DNA from: an uncultured Dialister sp.
GTDB taxonomy: Bacteria > Bacillota > Negativicutes > Veillonellales > Dialisteraceae
Length of the DNA stretch: 21,899 nt
Direction of reading: 5' to 3'
NCBI RefSeq assembly: GCF_900765565.1
Contig: NZ_CAAFRZ010000200.1
Coordinates: 1 to 21,899, forward strand
The notes under the pieces are model-generated. The model worked only from the letters and a program-made list of their open reading frames with translations. It had not been told where the DNA came from and did not search any database. Below are positions 14,856 to 21,811 of the stretch, piece by piece. How positions within the stretch are numbered: position 1 is the stretch's first letter; every line of letters starts with the position of its first letter. A program made the translations under genes and the position numbers.

Positions 14856-15666
14856 ACTGAAGAATGTATCATTCCGTTACGCAAAGAATATGCCCCTCGT
14901 TCTTGATAATATTTCCCTCACCTTCGATAAAGGAGAGTTCGTAGCCATTACAGGCAGAAACGGCAGTGGCAAGACCACCATCACAAGGCTGCTGACGGGA
15001 CTGGAAAAACCGTCATCCGGCAGGGTACTGTATAACGGCGCCGACGTGACAAAGGAGGAAGCTTCTGACCGGAGCCGGTTCATTGGTTATGTATTCCAGC
15101 AGCCGGACCGACAGATGTTCATGCCTACGGTGCGGGAAGAAATCGCCTTTGGACCTTTCCACCAGGGAAAACGGGGAGAGGAACTGGAAAATGCCATTGA
15201 CCGGGCCATGGATGATACAGATACCAAGTCTCTGGAAAACGAATATCCAAGAACTCTTTCCCGGGGCGACCAGCAGCGGGTGGCCATTGCTTCTGCCCTG
15301 GCCATGGATACGGAATACCTGGTCCTCGATGAACCGACCAGTGGACAGGATGGCAGGGAAAAGAAACGGCTCATGGCCCTCATGGAAAGCCTCCAGCAGA
15401 AGGGGATTACCATTATCCTTGTCACCCATGATATGGATATCGTAGCCCGTGACTGCACCAGGGTCGTAGTCATTGCCGGTCATAAAGTGGTATTCAATGA
15501 TAAGCCGGAAATCCTCTTCTCCGAGGCAAACCGCCCGGAGGATTGGGGACTTGCTTATCCGCCGGCAGTCCTTTTGGGACGCCGGCTCCCGGGCGCTCCC
15601 TACTGCAGGGATATGGACAGTTTCTGTAAAGAATTCATCCTTCGGAAAGGAGGCGCTTCCAGATGA
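14848..15666 (+). CDS. ecfA: ECF transporter energy-coupling ATPase (second ATPase)
   Basis: A 272-aa ABC ATPase pairing with the ATPase domain of the upstream fusion to energise the membrane complex. The start ATG 14848 has GGAAGGAGGAA just before it; a longer frame starting at 14797 lies within the upstream gene and is not needed. Motifs: Walker A GRNGSGKTT from residue 36, Q-loop GYVFQQPDRQMFMPT, signature LSRGD at 137-141 (an ECF-type variation of LSGGQ), Walker B YLVLDEPTSGQD and the switch histidine in VTHDMD. Overlaps of 8 bp upstream and 4 bp downstream (ATGA) make this a tightly coupled operon. The stretch after residue 200 includes the C-terminal extension typical of EcfA proteins. 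Confidence 0.92.
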   Translation: MLELKNVSFRYAKNMPLVLDNISLTFDKGEFVAITGRNGSGKTTITRLLTGLEKPSSGRVLYNGADVTKEEASDRSRFIGYVFQQPDRQMFMPTVREEIAFGPFHQGKRGEELENAIDRAMDDTDTKSLENEYPRTLSRGDQQRVAIASALAMDTEYLVLDEPTSGQDGREKKRLMALMESLQQKGITIILVTHDMDIVARDCTRVVVIAGHKVVFNDKPEILFSEANRPEDWGLAYPPAVLLGRRLPGAPYCRDMDSFCKEFILRKGGASR

Positions 15667-16346
15667 GAAACCTGGTACCTTTGACAAAAATTCTTCTGAC
15701 ATTCGGCACCGCCGTATGGGCCATCGTTCTTCACCAGCCGGAAAGCCTTCTGGCCCTTTGCATTCTGGAAGTGCTGATCCTTCTGGTGTCCGGTGAACTC
15801 TTCCGTAACCTGAAAGCCCTCATTATGCTCATTATTTTTGCGGCACTTCTTGGCGTCATTGAAAAGGTGGGCGGCGGCAGCAATACGGAATCCGTGGTGG
15901 CAGCCCTCCGCATGCTGGGCATGACCATTATCTTTATTTACCTCCTTGGAACGGTGAAGCTCCAGGACCTAACGGCATCCATGGTGCGGCAGCTGAAGGT
16001 ACCCTATGAATATGCCTTCATGTTTACTGCAGGCCTCCGTTTTATTCCTGATTTCATTGAAGAAAATCGGGCTGTATCGGAAGCCCAGGCCTGCCGGGGA
16101 CTGGCGGTAAAGGGGAATTTCTTCAAGCAGGTGAAGCGGTATATGTCCATTGTCCGCCCGCTCATGCTCCGTTCCCTGGGACGCAGTGAGACCATGGCCC
16201 TTTCCCTGGAACTCCGGGGCTTTGGCGGATCCCGGAGAACATTCATGGAAAGCGTGGCACCGAAGGGAAAGGACTATTTCTTCATGGTCCTTATCCTCCT
16301 CATTACCATTGCCGTCATTTATGGACGGGTGAAGATGGGGATGTGA
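15663..16346 (+). CDS. ecfT: ECF transporter transmembrane coupling subunit EcfT
   Basis: A 227-aa membrane scaffold linking the ATPases to the S-component. The start ATG 15663 overlaps the preceding TGA, with AAAGGAGG at 15646-15653. Four to five hydrophobic helices are visible (for example ALIMLIIFAALLGVIEKV and MTIIFIYLLGTVKL) plus a last helix near FFMVLILLITIAVIYG. The cytosolic coupling region contains the two short Arg-Gly motifs of EcfT as ACRGLAVKG and ELRGFGGSRR, where the first residue departs from the usual Ala-Arg-Gly. It is the last gene of the T-box operon (S-A, A, T), so all parts of a dedicated ECF transporter are encoded together. Confidence 0.9.
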   Translation: MRNLVPLTKILLTFGTAVWAIVLHQPESLLALCILEVLILLVSGELFRNLKALIMLIIFAALLGVIEKVGGGSNTESVVAALRMLGMTIIFIYLLGTVKLQDLTASMVRQLKVPYEYAFMFTAGLRFIPDFIEENRAVSEAQACRGLAVKGNFFKQVKRYMSIVRPLMLRSLGRSETMALSLELRGFGGSRRTFMESVAPKGKDYFFMVLILLITIAVIYGRVKMGM

Positions 16347-16403
16347 GAAATAGGGCTATGTCCGGCGGACAGGGCTCTGCCTGATGGCAAGGTGGTGGCC
16401 TGC

Positions 16404-16458
16404 AGCCACAATCCGGTTGGAGAGCAAAGCGATGCCAACCCACCACCATCAGCCCCAT
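16404..16458. repeat. Family C element, partial copy 3 (right half)
   Basis: About 55 bp matches the right half of family C: GCCACAATCCGGTTGG, AGCAAAGCG and CCAACCCACCACC, ending CAGCCCCAT. The left half has only weak similarity (GGGCTATGTCCGGCGG near 16353), so this copy is degraded or truncated. It lies between the ecfT stop and the terminator. Confidence 0.6.
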
Positions 16459-16490
16459 CCATTCGTCTCGGCTATACAAACTGATTAATA

Positions 16491-16528
16491 AAAAAACACT
16501 GAAATGTCATTCATTTCAGTGCTTTTTT
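16491..16528. terminator. Bidirectional terminator between ecfT and queF
   Basis: CACTGAAATG (16497-16506) pairs with CATTTCAGTG (16512-16521), flanked by an A-run on the left and a T-run on the right, so it can end transcripts from both the ECF operon and queF. Confidence 0.9.
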
Positions 16529-16529
16529 A

Positions 16530-17024
16530 TTACCGGTTATCTACTTTTTCCGGGTTCATGTCATGGTGAAGAAGACGGTAGCGGGCGAAATCTTTCCATT
16601 CCGTACCGGGGATGCCGTAATTGCAGTAGGGATCAATAGAAAGGCCGCCGCGGGGGAGGAACTTGCCACACACCTCAATGTAGCGGGGATGGAGAAGGTG
16701 GATCAGGTCTGTCATAATCATATTGACGCAGTCTTCATGAAAATCGCCGTGATTCCGATAGCTGAAGAGGTAAAGTTTCAGGGATTTGCTTTCCACCATC
16801 CATTTATCGGGAATATAGGAAATGTAAATGGTGGCAAAGTCCGGCTGTCCCGTCTTTGGGCAGAGGCTCGTAAATTCAGGACAATTGAACTTGATGAAAT
16901 AATCCCGGTCTCCATGTTTATTGGGAATCTTTTCCAGAAGATTCGGGTCATAATCATAAGTATACTTCGTATTCCGGCTGCCCAGCTGGGTGAGCTGGTC
17001 CAGGCCTTCTCTTTTTTCTGCCAT
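16530..17024 (-). CDS. queF: NADPH-dependent 7-cyano-7-deazaguanine reductase QueF
   Basis: Reduces preQ0 to preQ1 with NADPH in the queuosine tRNA-modification pathway, in the cytoplasm. The 164-aa length is that of the unimodular (YkvM-like) type. Catalytic C55 ([10 protein letters not shown]) with D62 and the diagnostic QueF motif ESKSLKLY at 78-85 are all present, followed by [12 protein letters not shown], which contributes to the active site. The start ATG at 17024 has a GAGG(T) ribosome binding site 6-8 bp away. The gene is on its own on the minus strand, separated from the ECF operon by a bidirectional terminator. No preQ1 riboswitch signature is seen in the short leader. Confidence 0.95.
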   Translation of the reverse strand: MAEKREGLDQLTQLGSRNTKYTYDYDPNLLEKIPNKHGDRDYFIKFNCPEFTSLCPKTGQPDFATIYISYIPDKWMVESKSLKLYLFSYRNHGDFHEDCVNMIMTDLIHLLHPRYIEVCGKFLPRGGLSIDPYCNYGIPGTEWKDFARYRLLHHDMNPEKVDNR

Positions 17025-17064
17025 AGGGTACCTCGTATCAATAAAATTCTATGTGACTGATACA

Positions 17065-17093
17065 AGGATAGCATAGTTATGAGGAGATGTAAA
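17065..17093 (-). promoter_or_regulatory. Possible queF promoter
   Basis: On the minus strand TTTACA (17088-17093), a 17-bp spacer, TATCCT (17065-17070). It overlaps the ribosome binding site of a possible plus-strand small ORF at 17095, so the two would be divergent. Moderate match only. Confidence 0.4.
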
Positions 17094-17094
17094 C

Positions 17095-17232
17095 ATGGTA
17101 ATTCAAGTCTGCTTGTGGAATGGTTCTGCCTATGGTACAGTTTATTCAGACAGTACCAGCAGGGAGATCAATATAGAGGTGAAGAATTCATGGATACAGA
17201 AGATCGCAGCAAAGTGGAAGAAACAGAAATGA
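17095..17232 (+). CDS. Possible 45-aa leader or small protein
   Basis: ATG 17095 is preceded by GAGGAG at 17081-17086 with 8-bp spacing, better than many real genes here. The peptide begins MVIQVCLWNGSAYGTV and ends in a basic helix (KIAAKWKKQK). It overlaps the 78-aa gene at 17190 by 43 bp in another frame, which would couple their translation. No family is recognised. It may be a true small protein, a leader peptide or chance. Confidence 0.3.
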   Translation: MVIQVCLWNGSAYGTVYSDSTSREINIEVKNSWIQKIAAKWKKQK

Positions 17233-17426
17233 CAGAAGAGGAACTGCAAGAGTTCATGGCTTCCTATAAAAAGGAACTGGCCCATATCTATAAAATGGCG
17301 AGTGCCAAAAAAGCCTTTATGGCTCGCCAGCAGCTTCCGAACCTGAAAGAAGCATTGAAAGAATGTGATCAGGAAATGAGGGAGGACATTGAGGAATTGA
17401 AGCATAAGTATGGGATACATTATTGA
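17190..17426 (+). CDS. 78-aa acidic helical protein
   Basis: The chosen start ATG 17190 has AGAGGTG about 8 bp upstream; a longer frame from 17079 has no good site. The product is soluble and highly charged: MDTEDRSKVEETEMTEEELQ, then a helical middle KKELAHIYKMASAKKAFMARQ and a coiled-coil-like end (EALKECDQEMREDIEELKHKYG). One cysteine. There is no membrane segment, DNA-binding motif or enzyme signature, and I do not recognise the family. It is transcribed away from queF; a weak ATGAG/CTCAT hairpin at about 17470-17484 could end the transcript. Confidence 0.55.
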   Translation: MDTEDRSKVEETEMTEEELQEFMASYKKELAHIYKMASAKKAFMARQQLPNLKEALKECDQEMREDIEELKHKYGIHY

Positions 17427-17495
17427 GTATGGGAATGCATATAAACCCGTAAACATCGGCAATTTCATACATGAGAAATCTCATTATTTTCTAAT

Positions 17496-17524
17496 TTGTC
17501 AAAATGGAAAATATATGGTATAGT
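17496..17524 (+). promoter_or_regulatory. Consensus-like promoter with no evident gene
   Basis: TTGTCA (17496-17501), exactly 17 bp, TATAGT (17519-17524); start expected near 17531. The transcript would run through a GTCC/GGAC hairpin and an AAATCTTTT/AAAAGATTT hairpin toward the tRNA promoter. It may be a second, upstream tRNA promoter or drive a small RNA. Confidence 0.55.
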
Positions 17525-17586
17525 ATCACTGTTGTCCGATGAGGACGGCGAGCCCTGAAAAATCTTTTACATCATATAAAAAAGAT

Positions 17587-17615
17587 TTGACAGAAAGCTC
17601 AGAAAATGATATAAT
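17587..17615 (+). promoter_or_regulatory. Strong tRNA-Lys promoter
   Basis: TTGACA at 17587-17592, a 17-bp spacer, TATAAT at 17610-17615, with TG one base upstream of the -10 (TGATATAAT). It is a full consensus promoter with an extended -10, as expected for a stable RNA. The transcript starts just before the tRNA 5' end. Confidence 0.9.
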
Positions 17616-17629
17616 TATTTTCGTTGAAC

Positions 17630-17705
17630 GGACCATTAGCTCAGCTGGCAGAGCACCTGACTCTTAATCAGGGTGTCCGGGGTTCGAACCCCTGATGGTC
17701 CACCA
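17630..17705 (+). tRNA. tRNA-Lys (anticodon CTT)
   Basis: A 76-nt cloverleaf. The acceptor stem GGACCAT pairs with ATGGTCC, the D-arm contains AGCTCAGCTGGCAGAGC, the anticodon stem CCTGA/TCAGG closes the loop CTCTTAA with anticodon CTT, and the T-arm has the invariant GGTTCGAACCC. Discriminator A and the CCA end are encoded in the DNA. It decodes AAG lysine codons. It is a single gene with its own promoter and terminator. Confidence 0.97.
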
Positions 17706-17713
17706 GAAACAAT

Positions 17714-17750
17714 AAGCTCGAAACTGTAAAGTTTCGAGCTTTTATTTTTT
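17714..17750 (+). terminator. Terminator of tRNA-Lys
   Basis: AAGCTCGAAAC pairs with GTTTCGAGCTT around a 6-nt loop, followed by a T-rich tail, 8 bp after the encoded CCA. Confidence 0.92.
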
Positions 17751-18714
17751 ATATCATAAAAGGATGCAGGTAAAAGGATGGGAGCTTCTGGTTTCTCGCT
17801 GTCAGCAGTCAGGAAAGCTGACAGCTGATCTCCGTCAAAGGAGGTCGAGACGGAAAACGGCTCCGCCGCCGATGGGACCCTAAAGACTCTACACCTAAAA
17901 ATCGCAAATGACACTGTAGTAGGCTCTCTTTCCCGAAGAGAGCTGCCCACCGGGCTGAGAGATGGTGATGGGATTACGGCACCAGGGACTTTAAACCGCC
18001 AGTGAGAAGAACCCATCAGAATCCCTCTGTCTGCTGATGCAGACATCCCCCCTTTGAGAAAGGGGGACTGTTAACCGCGGCTCCGCCGCAGATGGGGTCC
18101 TGATGACTCTGCACAAAAACGCTCAAATGACTCAGCAGCAGGCTCCCTTTTTCAAAGGGAGCTCCCCACGGGGGTGAGGGATTCTAATGGGTTTACTGTA
18201 CAATGGGCATTTAAATTCCTACATAAGAAGAACCCACCAGAATCCCTCTGTCTGCTTCGCAGACATCATTCCGGCCGGGCCACAAAAGGAAGGCGCCTTA
18301 GTGTGCAGTAAAGGCGCCAATTTGGGCCCGGCTCGAGGGTCCTCTGCAGGACCCTCGCTTTTGAAAAAGGGGGACTGTTGATAGCGGCTTCGCCGCAAAT
18401 GGAATCCTATTGACTCTATACCCATAGCGTGAAAATGACACTGCACGAGGCCCTTTCTCAGGCAGGAGATCCCACGGGGCTTGGGTTAGCTGGTGGAAAC
18501 GAATAAAAAAGGACCGCAGGACCGGATCCCCTCGATTTCGACCCAAATCCATATTTCTTCCTTGAGCCCAGGCGGAAGCCTTGGCCTTGGCTGCAGGCCA
18601 CGGCCTTGCCCAAGGGGAAGAGCTCCGGCCGACGGGCCGCAGCCTTTTCTCTGTAAACATTTTCTAAACATTCCCATGCCACCGCCGCTCCTCCTGTTTC
18701 TCCCTATAGATTTA
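17751..18714. other. Repeat mosaic upstream of thrC, no gene seen
   Basis: About 960 bp of degenerate family B units (cores near 17846-17910, 18070-18130 and 18380-18440, each with a CGGCTCCGCCG- or CGGCTTCGCCG-like palindrome and a GACTCTRCAC-like tail), plus a family A copy at 18273-18358. Two segments beginning AGAATCCCTCTGTCTGCT (18018 and 18239) give a pair with and without the A insertion. An intact CCCCCTTTGAGAAAGGGGG hairpin sits near 18047-18067. A GGATCCCCTCG motif recurs near 18525. Open frames here read repeats and lack ribosome binding sites. Confidence 0.7.
18273..18358 (+). repeat. Family A structured repeat, copy 2
   Basis: Outer GCCGGGCC/GGGCCCGGC stem, inner GGCGCCTT/AAGGCGCC stem with loop GTGTGCAG, then hairpin CGAGGGTCCT/AGGACCCTCG. 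Both inner and second stems differ from copy 1 by paired changes. It lies in the left arm of a hairpin that is intact at 18047-18067. Confidence 0.88.
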
Positions 18715-18723
18715 TGTTACAAT
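18715..18723 (+). promoter_or_regulatory. Extended -10 promoter for thrC
   Basis: TG-T-TACAAT at 18715-18723, 35 bp before the start codon, with only a weak TGTTTC at the -35 position. The same TGNTACAAT form precedes the MscS gene. Confidence 0.5.
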
Positions 18724-18757
18724 GACAATAAATGGAGAAAATTCGCGGAGGTGTCCC

Positions 18758-20251
18758 ATGAAATACAGAAGTACCAGAAGTAATGAAACAGTGACAGCGG
18801 AAGAAGCGCTGCTGAAGGGGCTGGCCGATGATGGCGGCCTTTATGTGCCCGAATTCCTGCCGAAGCCTTTTCTGGAGGCAAAGGCCCTGAAAGACATGTC
18901 CTACGAAGAGCTGGCGGCCTTTGTGCTGTCCCATTTCCTCACGGACATTCCGGAAGATACGCTGAAGGAGCTCACCCACAGTGCCTACACCGGCACCTTT
19001 GAGACGAAGGATATTGTGCCGGTAAAGCCCCTGTCCCAGGCTTTTTCCATGGCGGAAATGTTCCATGGCCGCACCTGCGCCTTCAAGGACCTGGCCCTCT
19101 CCCTTTTCCCGTACCTCCTGGTGTACGCGAAGAAACAGGACAAGGATGGGAAGGAAATCCTTATTCTCACCGCCACCTCCGGCGATACCGGCAAGGCGGC
19201 GCTGGAAGGGTTCCGGGACGTACCGGGGGTCCATATTATGGTGTTCTACCCGTCCCATGGCGTGAGCCCCCTGCAGAAGGACCAGATGCAGAAACAGCTG
19301 GGGGATAACGTGAAGGTGGTGGGCATCGAAGGAAACTTCGACGATGCCCAGGGCACCTTGAAACAGGTCTTCGGCAGTGAGCTCCGCAAAGAATCGGCGG
19401 AGAAGGGGGTTCTCTTCTCCAGCGCCAATTCCATCAACATCGGCCGTCTCCTGCCCCAGGTGGTGTACTATGTGTGGATCTGGCTGAAACTGCTGGAAAA
19501 CGGCTCCATCGGACCGGATGAGAAGTTCAATGTGGTGGTGCCCACAGGCAACTTCGGAAACATCCTGGCCGCCTGGATTGCAAAACAGGTGGGGGCTCCT
19601 ATTGGGGAGCTCATCTGTGCCTCCAATGAAAACAAGGTACTCGCCGATTTCTTCGCCACCGGCACCTACGATATTAACCGGCCCTTCCATATGACTGAAG
19701 CGCCGTCCATGGATATCCTTATTTCCTCTAACTTCGAACGGTTCCTGTACTACCTCACCGGCTCCACCGACGAAGTGGCCGCTGCCATGGCCAAACTGAA
19801 AAAAGAGGGGAAATACGAAGTATCGAAGGAAGCCTTCCATAAGGCAGGCCTGGAAATGATGGGAGGCTGGGCATCGCCGGAAGATATGATCCATGCCATG
19901 AGCGGCGTCTATGAGACCTATGACTACCTCATGGATCCCCACACCGCCGTGGCCTACGCGGTTTATGACCACCTGAGAAGGGAAGGGAAGATTCCCCGCC
20001 ATTCCCACACCGTTATTATCAGCACCGCCCATCCCTACAAGTTCCCCGGCGTCGTAGCCAAAGCCCTGGGCCTTGCAGAAAAGGACAGCCCCTACGATAC
20101 GCTCCGGGAAATCGAAGGGTCCACAGGCATCGCCATTCCCCGGCAGCTGGGTGAACTGGAAAACCGCCCGAAACGGTTCACGGATACCGTAGACCGGAAG
20201 GATATGGCCGATGTGATCCGGGCGTATGTGGACGAGATCGCTCGCCACTGA
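18758..20251 (+). CDS. thrC: Threonine synthase
   Basis: PLP-dependent enzyme converting O-phospho-L-homoserine and water to L-threonine and phosphate, the last step of threonine synthesis. The start ATG 18758 is preceded by GGAGG at 18747-18751; an earlier in-frame ATG at 18722 overlaps the promoter. The 497-aa product belongs to the longer thrC type. It opens with MKYRSTRSNETVTAEEALLKG and LADDGGLYVPE, has the PLP lysine K110 in CAFKDLALSL, then ATSGDTGKAALEG, and the phosphate-binding VPTGNFGNILAAW. The C-terminal region holds STAHPYKFPGVV, conserved in the family. It is monocistronic. No leader peptide or T-box for threonine is seen; the preceding 1 kb is only repeats. Confidence 0.96.
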   Translation: MKYRSTRSNETVTAEEALLKGLADDGGLYVPEFLPKPFLEAKALKDMSYEELAAFVLSHFLTDIPEDTLKELTHSAYTGTFETKDIVPVKPLSQAFSMAEMFHGRTCAFKDLALSLFPYLLVYAKKQDKDGKEILILTATSGDTGKAALEGFRDVPGVHIMVFYPSHGVSPLQKDQMQKQLGDNVKVVGIEGNFDDAQGTLKQVFGSELRKESAEKGVLFSSANSINIGRLLPQVVYYVWIWLKLLENGSIGPDEKFNVVVPTGNFGNILAAWIAKQVGAPIGELICASNENKVLADFFATGTYDINRPFHMTEAPSMDILISSNFERFLYYLTGSTDEVAAAMAKLKKEGKYEVSKEAFHKAGLEMMGGWASPEDMIHAMSGVYETYDYLMDPHTAVAYAVYDHLRREGKIPRHSHTVIISTAHPYKFPGVVAKALGLAEKDSPYDTLREIEGSTGIAIPRQLGELENRPKRFTDTVDRKDMADVIRAYVDEIARH

Positions 20252-20534
20252 CAGAACCAGAACGTTATGTGGCTAAGCGGCGTAGGCCCGTACGGGGGCG
20301 TCATGTGGCTAAGAGTCGTGCAATCATATGGGGGCTTCTAGATTCTAGCTGTTAGCAGCCAGGGTGGCTGATCAGGTCCTGTGGGCCGGAATCCAGCAGG
20401 GCTTCCATATGCGGCGAAGCCACTGGCTGGCTTTTCTGGAAGCTGGGAGCTCACATACGTCCACACGGCGCTCTGTCATCCGTCAGCCCCGCACCAGTGG
20501 CTCAAACCGTTATTTACAATTCTGAGGACATTCT
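20252..20534. other. Intergenic, no gene seen
   Basis: Contains a GTTATGTGGCTAAG / GTCATGTGGCTAAG direct repeat (near 20263 and 20299) and short inverted segments around AGCTGTTAGCAGC. A TTTACAAT sequence near 20515 could be a -10 for the next gene. No function is recognised and no terminator for thrC is obvious. Confidence 0.4.
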
Positions 20535-21236
20535 ATGAGATACAGAAACTGGAACGAAAAGGGGGAGCGGAAATTTCGACTCTCCGTACTGGCACTGCTC
20601 ATTCTGGTGCTCGTATCCATCCATTTCTTTGATCCCACCTTTTATCCCACCATTTACCATCTATCAAAAGATGGGGACCTCCGGGGGACCATACACTATC
20701 TCCATAGCTTTGGTATTTATGCGGCCTTCATGAGTTTCTTCATCGACGTGGTCATCAATATCGTAGGATTCCTGCCCTCTATCTTTATTTCCACCGCCAA
20801 TGGCCTCGTATTTGGCCTCTTCTGGGGAGTCATCATCTCCTGGCTCGCGGAAACAGTGGGAGTTCTTATTTCCTTCTATGTCATGCGTACCCTTTTCCGG
20901 GGCATGGCCATGAATATAATCAATAAAAGTAAAACCCTGAAGCGGCTGGACTCCTACGACTCCTGGCAGGCCATCGCCGCTGCCCGGGCCATCCCTTACA
21001 TGCCCAATGGCCTCATTACCGCCATTGCGGCCCTTTCCAGTATGCACTTCCGGCAGTACGCCTTGGGCTGCCTCATCGGTAAACTCCCTTCCACAGCTCT
21101 GGAAGTAGTCCTGGGCCACGACGTGGTGAACATGGAAGAACACGCCATGAGGCTTACGATACTCATTATCCTGGTGTCCATTGTCTACGGCGGCCTCTGG
21201 TACTATCACAGGAAGCAGAGTAAGAAGGGAAAATGA
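20535..21236 (+). CDS. TVP38/TMEM64 (VTT/DedA-like) membrane protein
   Basis: A 233-aa integral inner-membrane protein. The start ATG 20535 has GAGGA about 9 bp upstream. A basic amino-terminus is followed by a helix at about residues 14-32, then the VTT domain with NIVGFLPSIFISTANGLVFGLFWG and the re-entrant-like pattern of DedA-family proteins, the conserved arginine-proline segment AAARAIPYMPNGLITAIAAL, and a last helix near LTILIILVSIVYGGLWYY. DedA/VTT members act as lipid scramblases or flippases (for example for undecaprenyl phosphate) and affect membrane energetics; the substrate of this one cannot be read from sequence. It stands alone with its own terminator. Confidence 0.9.
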   Translation: MRYRNWNEKGERKFRLSVLALLILVLVSIHFFDPTFYPTIYHLSKDGDLRGTIHYLHSFGIYAAFMSFFIDVVINIVGFLPSIFISTANGLVFGLFWGVIISWLAETVGVLISFYVMRTLFRGMAMNIINKSKTLKRLDSYDSWQAIAAARAIPYMPNGLITAIAALSSMHFRQYALGCLIGKLPSTALEVVLGHDVVNMEEHAMRLTILIILVSIVYGGLWYYHRKQSKKGK

Positions 21237-21248
21237 CTGAAGTGATTG

Positions 21249-21284
21249 AAGGGCGGCGCCCGGATAAGAAGCGCTGCCTTTTAT
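21249..21284 (+). terminator. Terminator after TVP38 gene
   Basis: AAGGGCGGCGC pairs with GCGCTGCCTT (one bulged G), followed by TTTTAT, 12 bp after the stop. Confidence 0.8.
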
Positions 21285-21366
21285 AATGCCGGAAACAGAT
21301 CCGCGATGAGTGGCTGAGGTGGCTCAAGTGACTGAAGTGGCTGAGGGGGATGGTGGCGGCGCTGGT

Positions 21367-21399
21367 GAGATCGAGATCGAGATCGAGACCGAGATCGAG
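21367..21399. repeat. Short tandem repeat, GAGATC hexamer
   Basis: Five hexamer units: GAGATC three times, GAGACC, GAGATC, then GAG. Just before it (about 21311-21350) is an imperfect array of GTGGCTGA-like units. Non-coding; probably slippage-prone. Confidence 0.85.
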
Positions 21400-21460
21400 T
21401 ACATTCGCAACTTCGTTGCCATTTCAATCGACACTACCCGTACCCCGGTCGGCCGGGCCC

Positions 21461-21535
21461 TGAAAGGAAGGCGCTTTGGTGTGCAGTAAAAGCGCCAACT
21501 TGGGCCCGGCTCAGCAGCCCTCTGCAGGACTGCTG
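21461..21535 (+). repeat. Family A structured repeat, copy 3
   Basis: Outer stem GCCGGGCCC/GGGCCCGGC, inner GGCGCTTT/AAAGCGCC with loop GTGTGCAG, then a second hairpin with arms CAGCAG/CTGCTG around the constant CCTCTGCAGG. The lower arms of the second hairpin are wholly changed from CGAAGG/CCTTCG yet still pair. Confidence 0.85.
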
Positions 21536-21719
21536 CATCTCGAGCGGTGATAAGCGGAGTAGTGACACCACAGTCAAGAATCGCTACAGCTTCGATGAGT
21601 CGAGAGCTCTCTCTGGTAAATGACTATAACGGGGTTTTTAATTGAGATTTGAGAGGAGAGAATTGAATTCCCGCCTGCGGCGCACCCATCAGCTAACCTC
21701 CGTCGCCTTCGGCGCCACC

Positions 21720-21810
21720 GCCGGGCCCTGAAAGGAAGGCGCCTTGGTGTGCAGTAAAGGTGCCAACTTGGGCCCGGCTCGAAGGTCCTCTGCAGGACCT
21801 TCGCCTTCCG
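21720..21810 (+). repeat. Family A structured repeat, copy 4, next to group II intron
   Basis: Same two-hairpin layout (outer GCCGGGCCC/GGGCCCGGC, inner GGCGCCTT/AAGGTGCC with a G-T wobble, second CGAAGGTCCT/AGGACCTTCG) ending CCTTCCG. The group II intron begins 2 bp later. The upstream flank, ATCAGCTAACCTCCGTCGCC, is shared with copy 1. Confidence 0.88.
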
Positions 21811-21811
21811 A

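Larger units (their letters stand above)
21285..21811. other. Repeat-rich non-coding tail
   Basis: Holds the GAGATC tandem, two family A copies (21461 and 21720) about 260 bp apart, and between them about 180 bp (21537-21670) without recognisable features apart from AT-rich TTTTTAATTGAGATTTGAGAG near 21635. No coding frame has a ribosome binding site. Confidence 0.65.

Noticed and set aside
17025..17090. preQ1 riboswitch before queF
   Set aside because: The leader lacks the characteristic short hairpin plus A-rich tail of preQ1-I and the preQ1-II elements.
17535..17566. Hammerhead-like ribozyme core (CCGATGAG ... CTGAAA)
   Set aside because: The core needs CUGAUGA and a correctly placed CGAAA; here the sequence is CCGATGA and stems I-III cannot be drawn.
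17540..17670. 42-codon ORF from ATG in the tRNA leader
   Set aside because: No ribosome binding site and it runs into the tRNA gene.
18704..20248. 514-aa minus-strand frame opposite thrC
   Set aside because: Shadow of thrC caused by high GC codon use.
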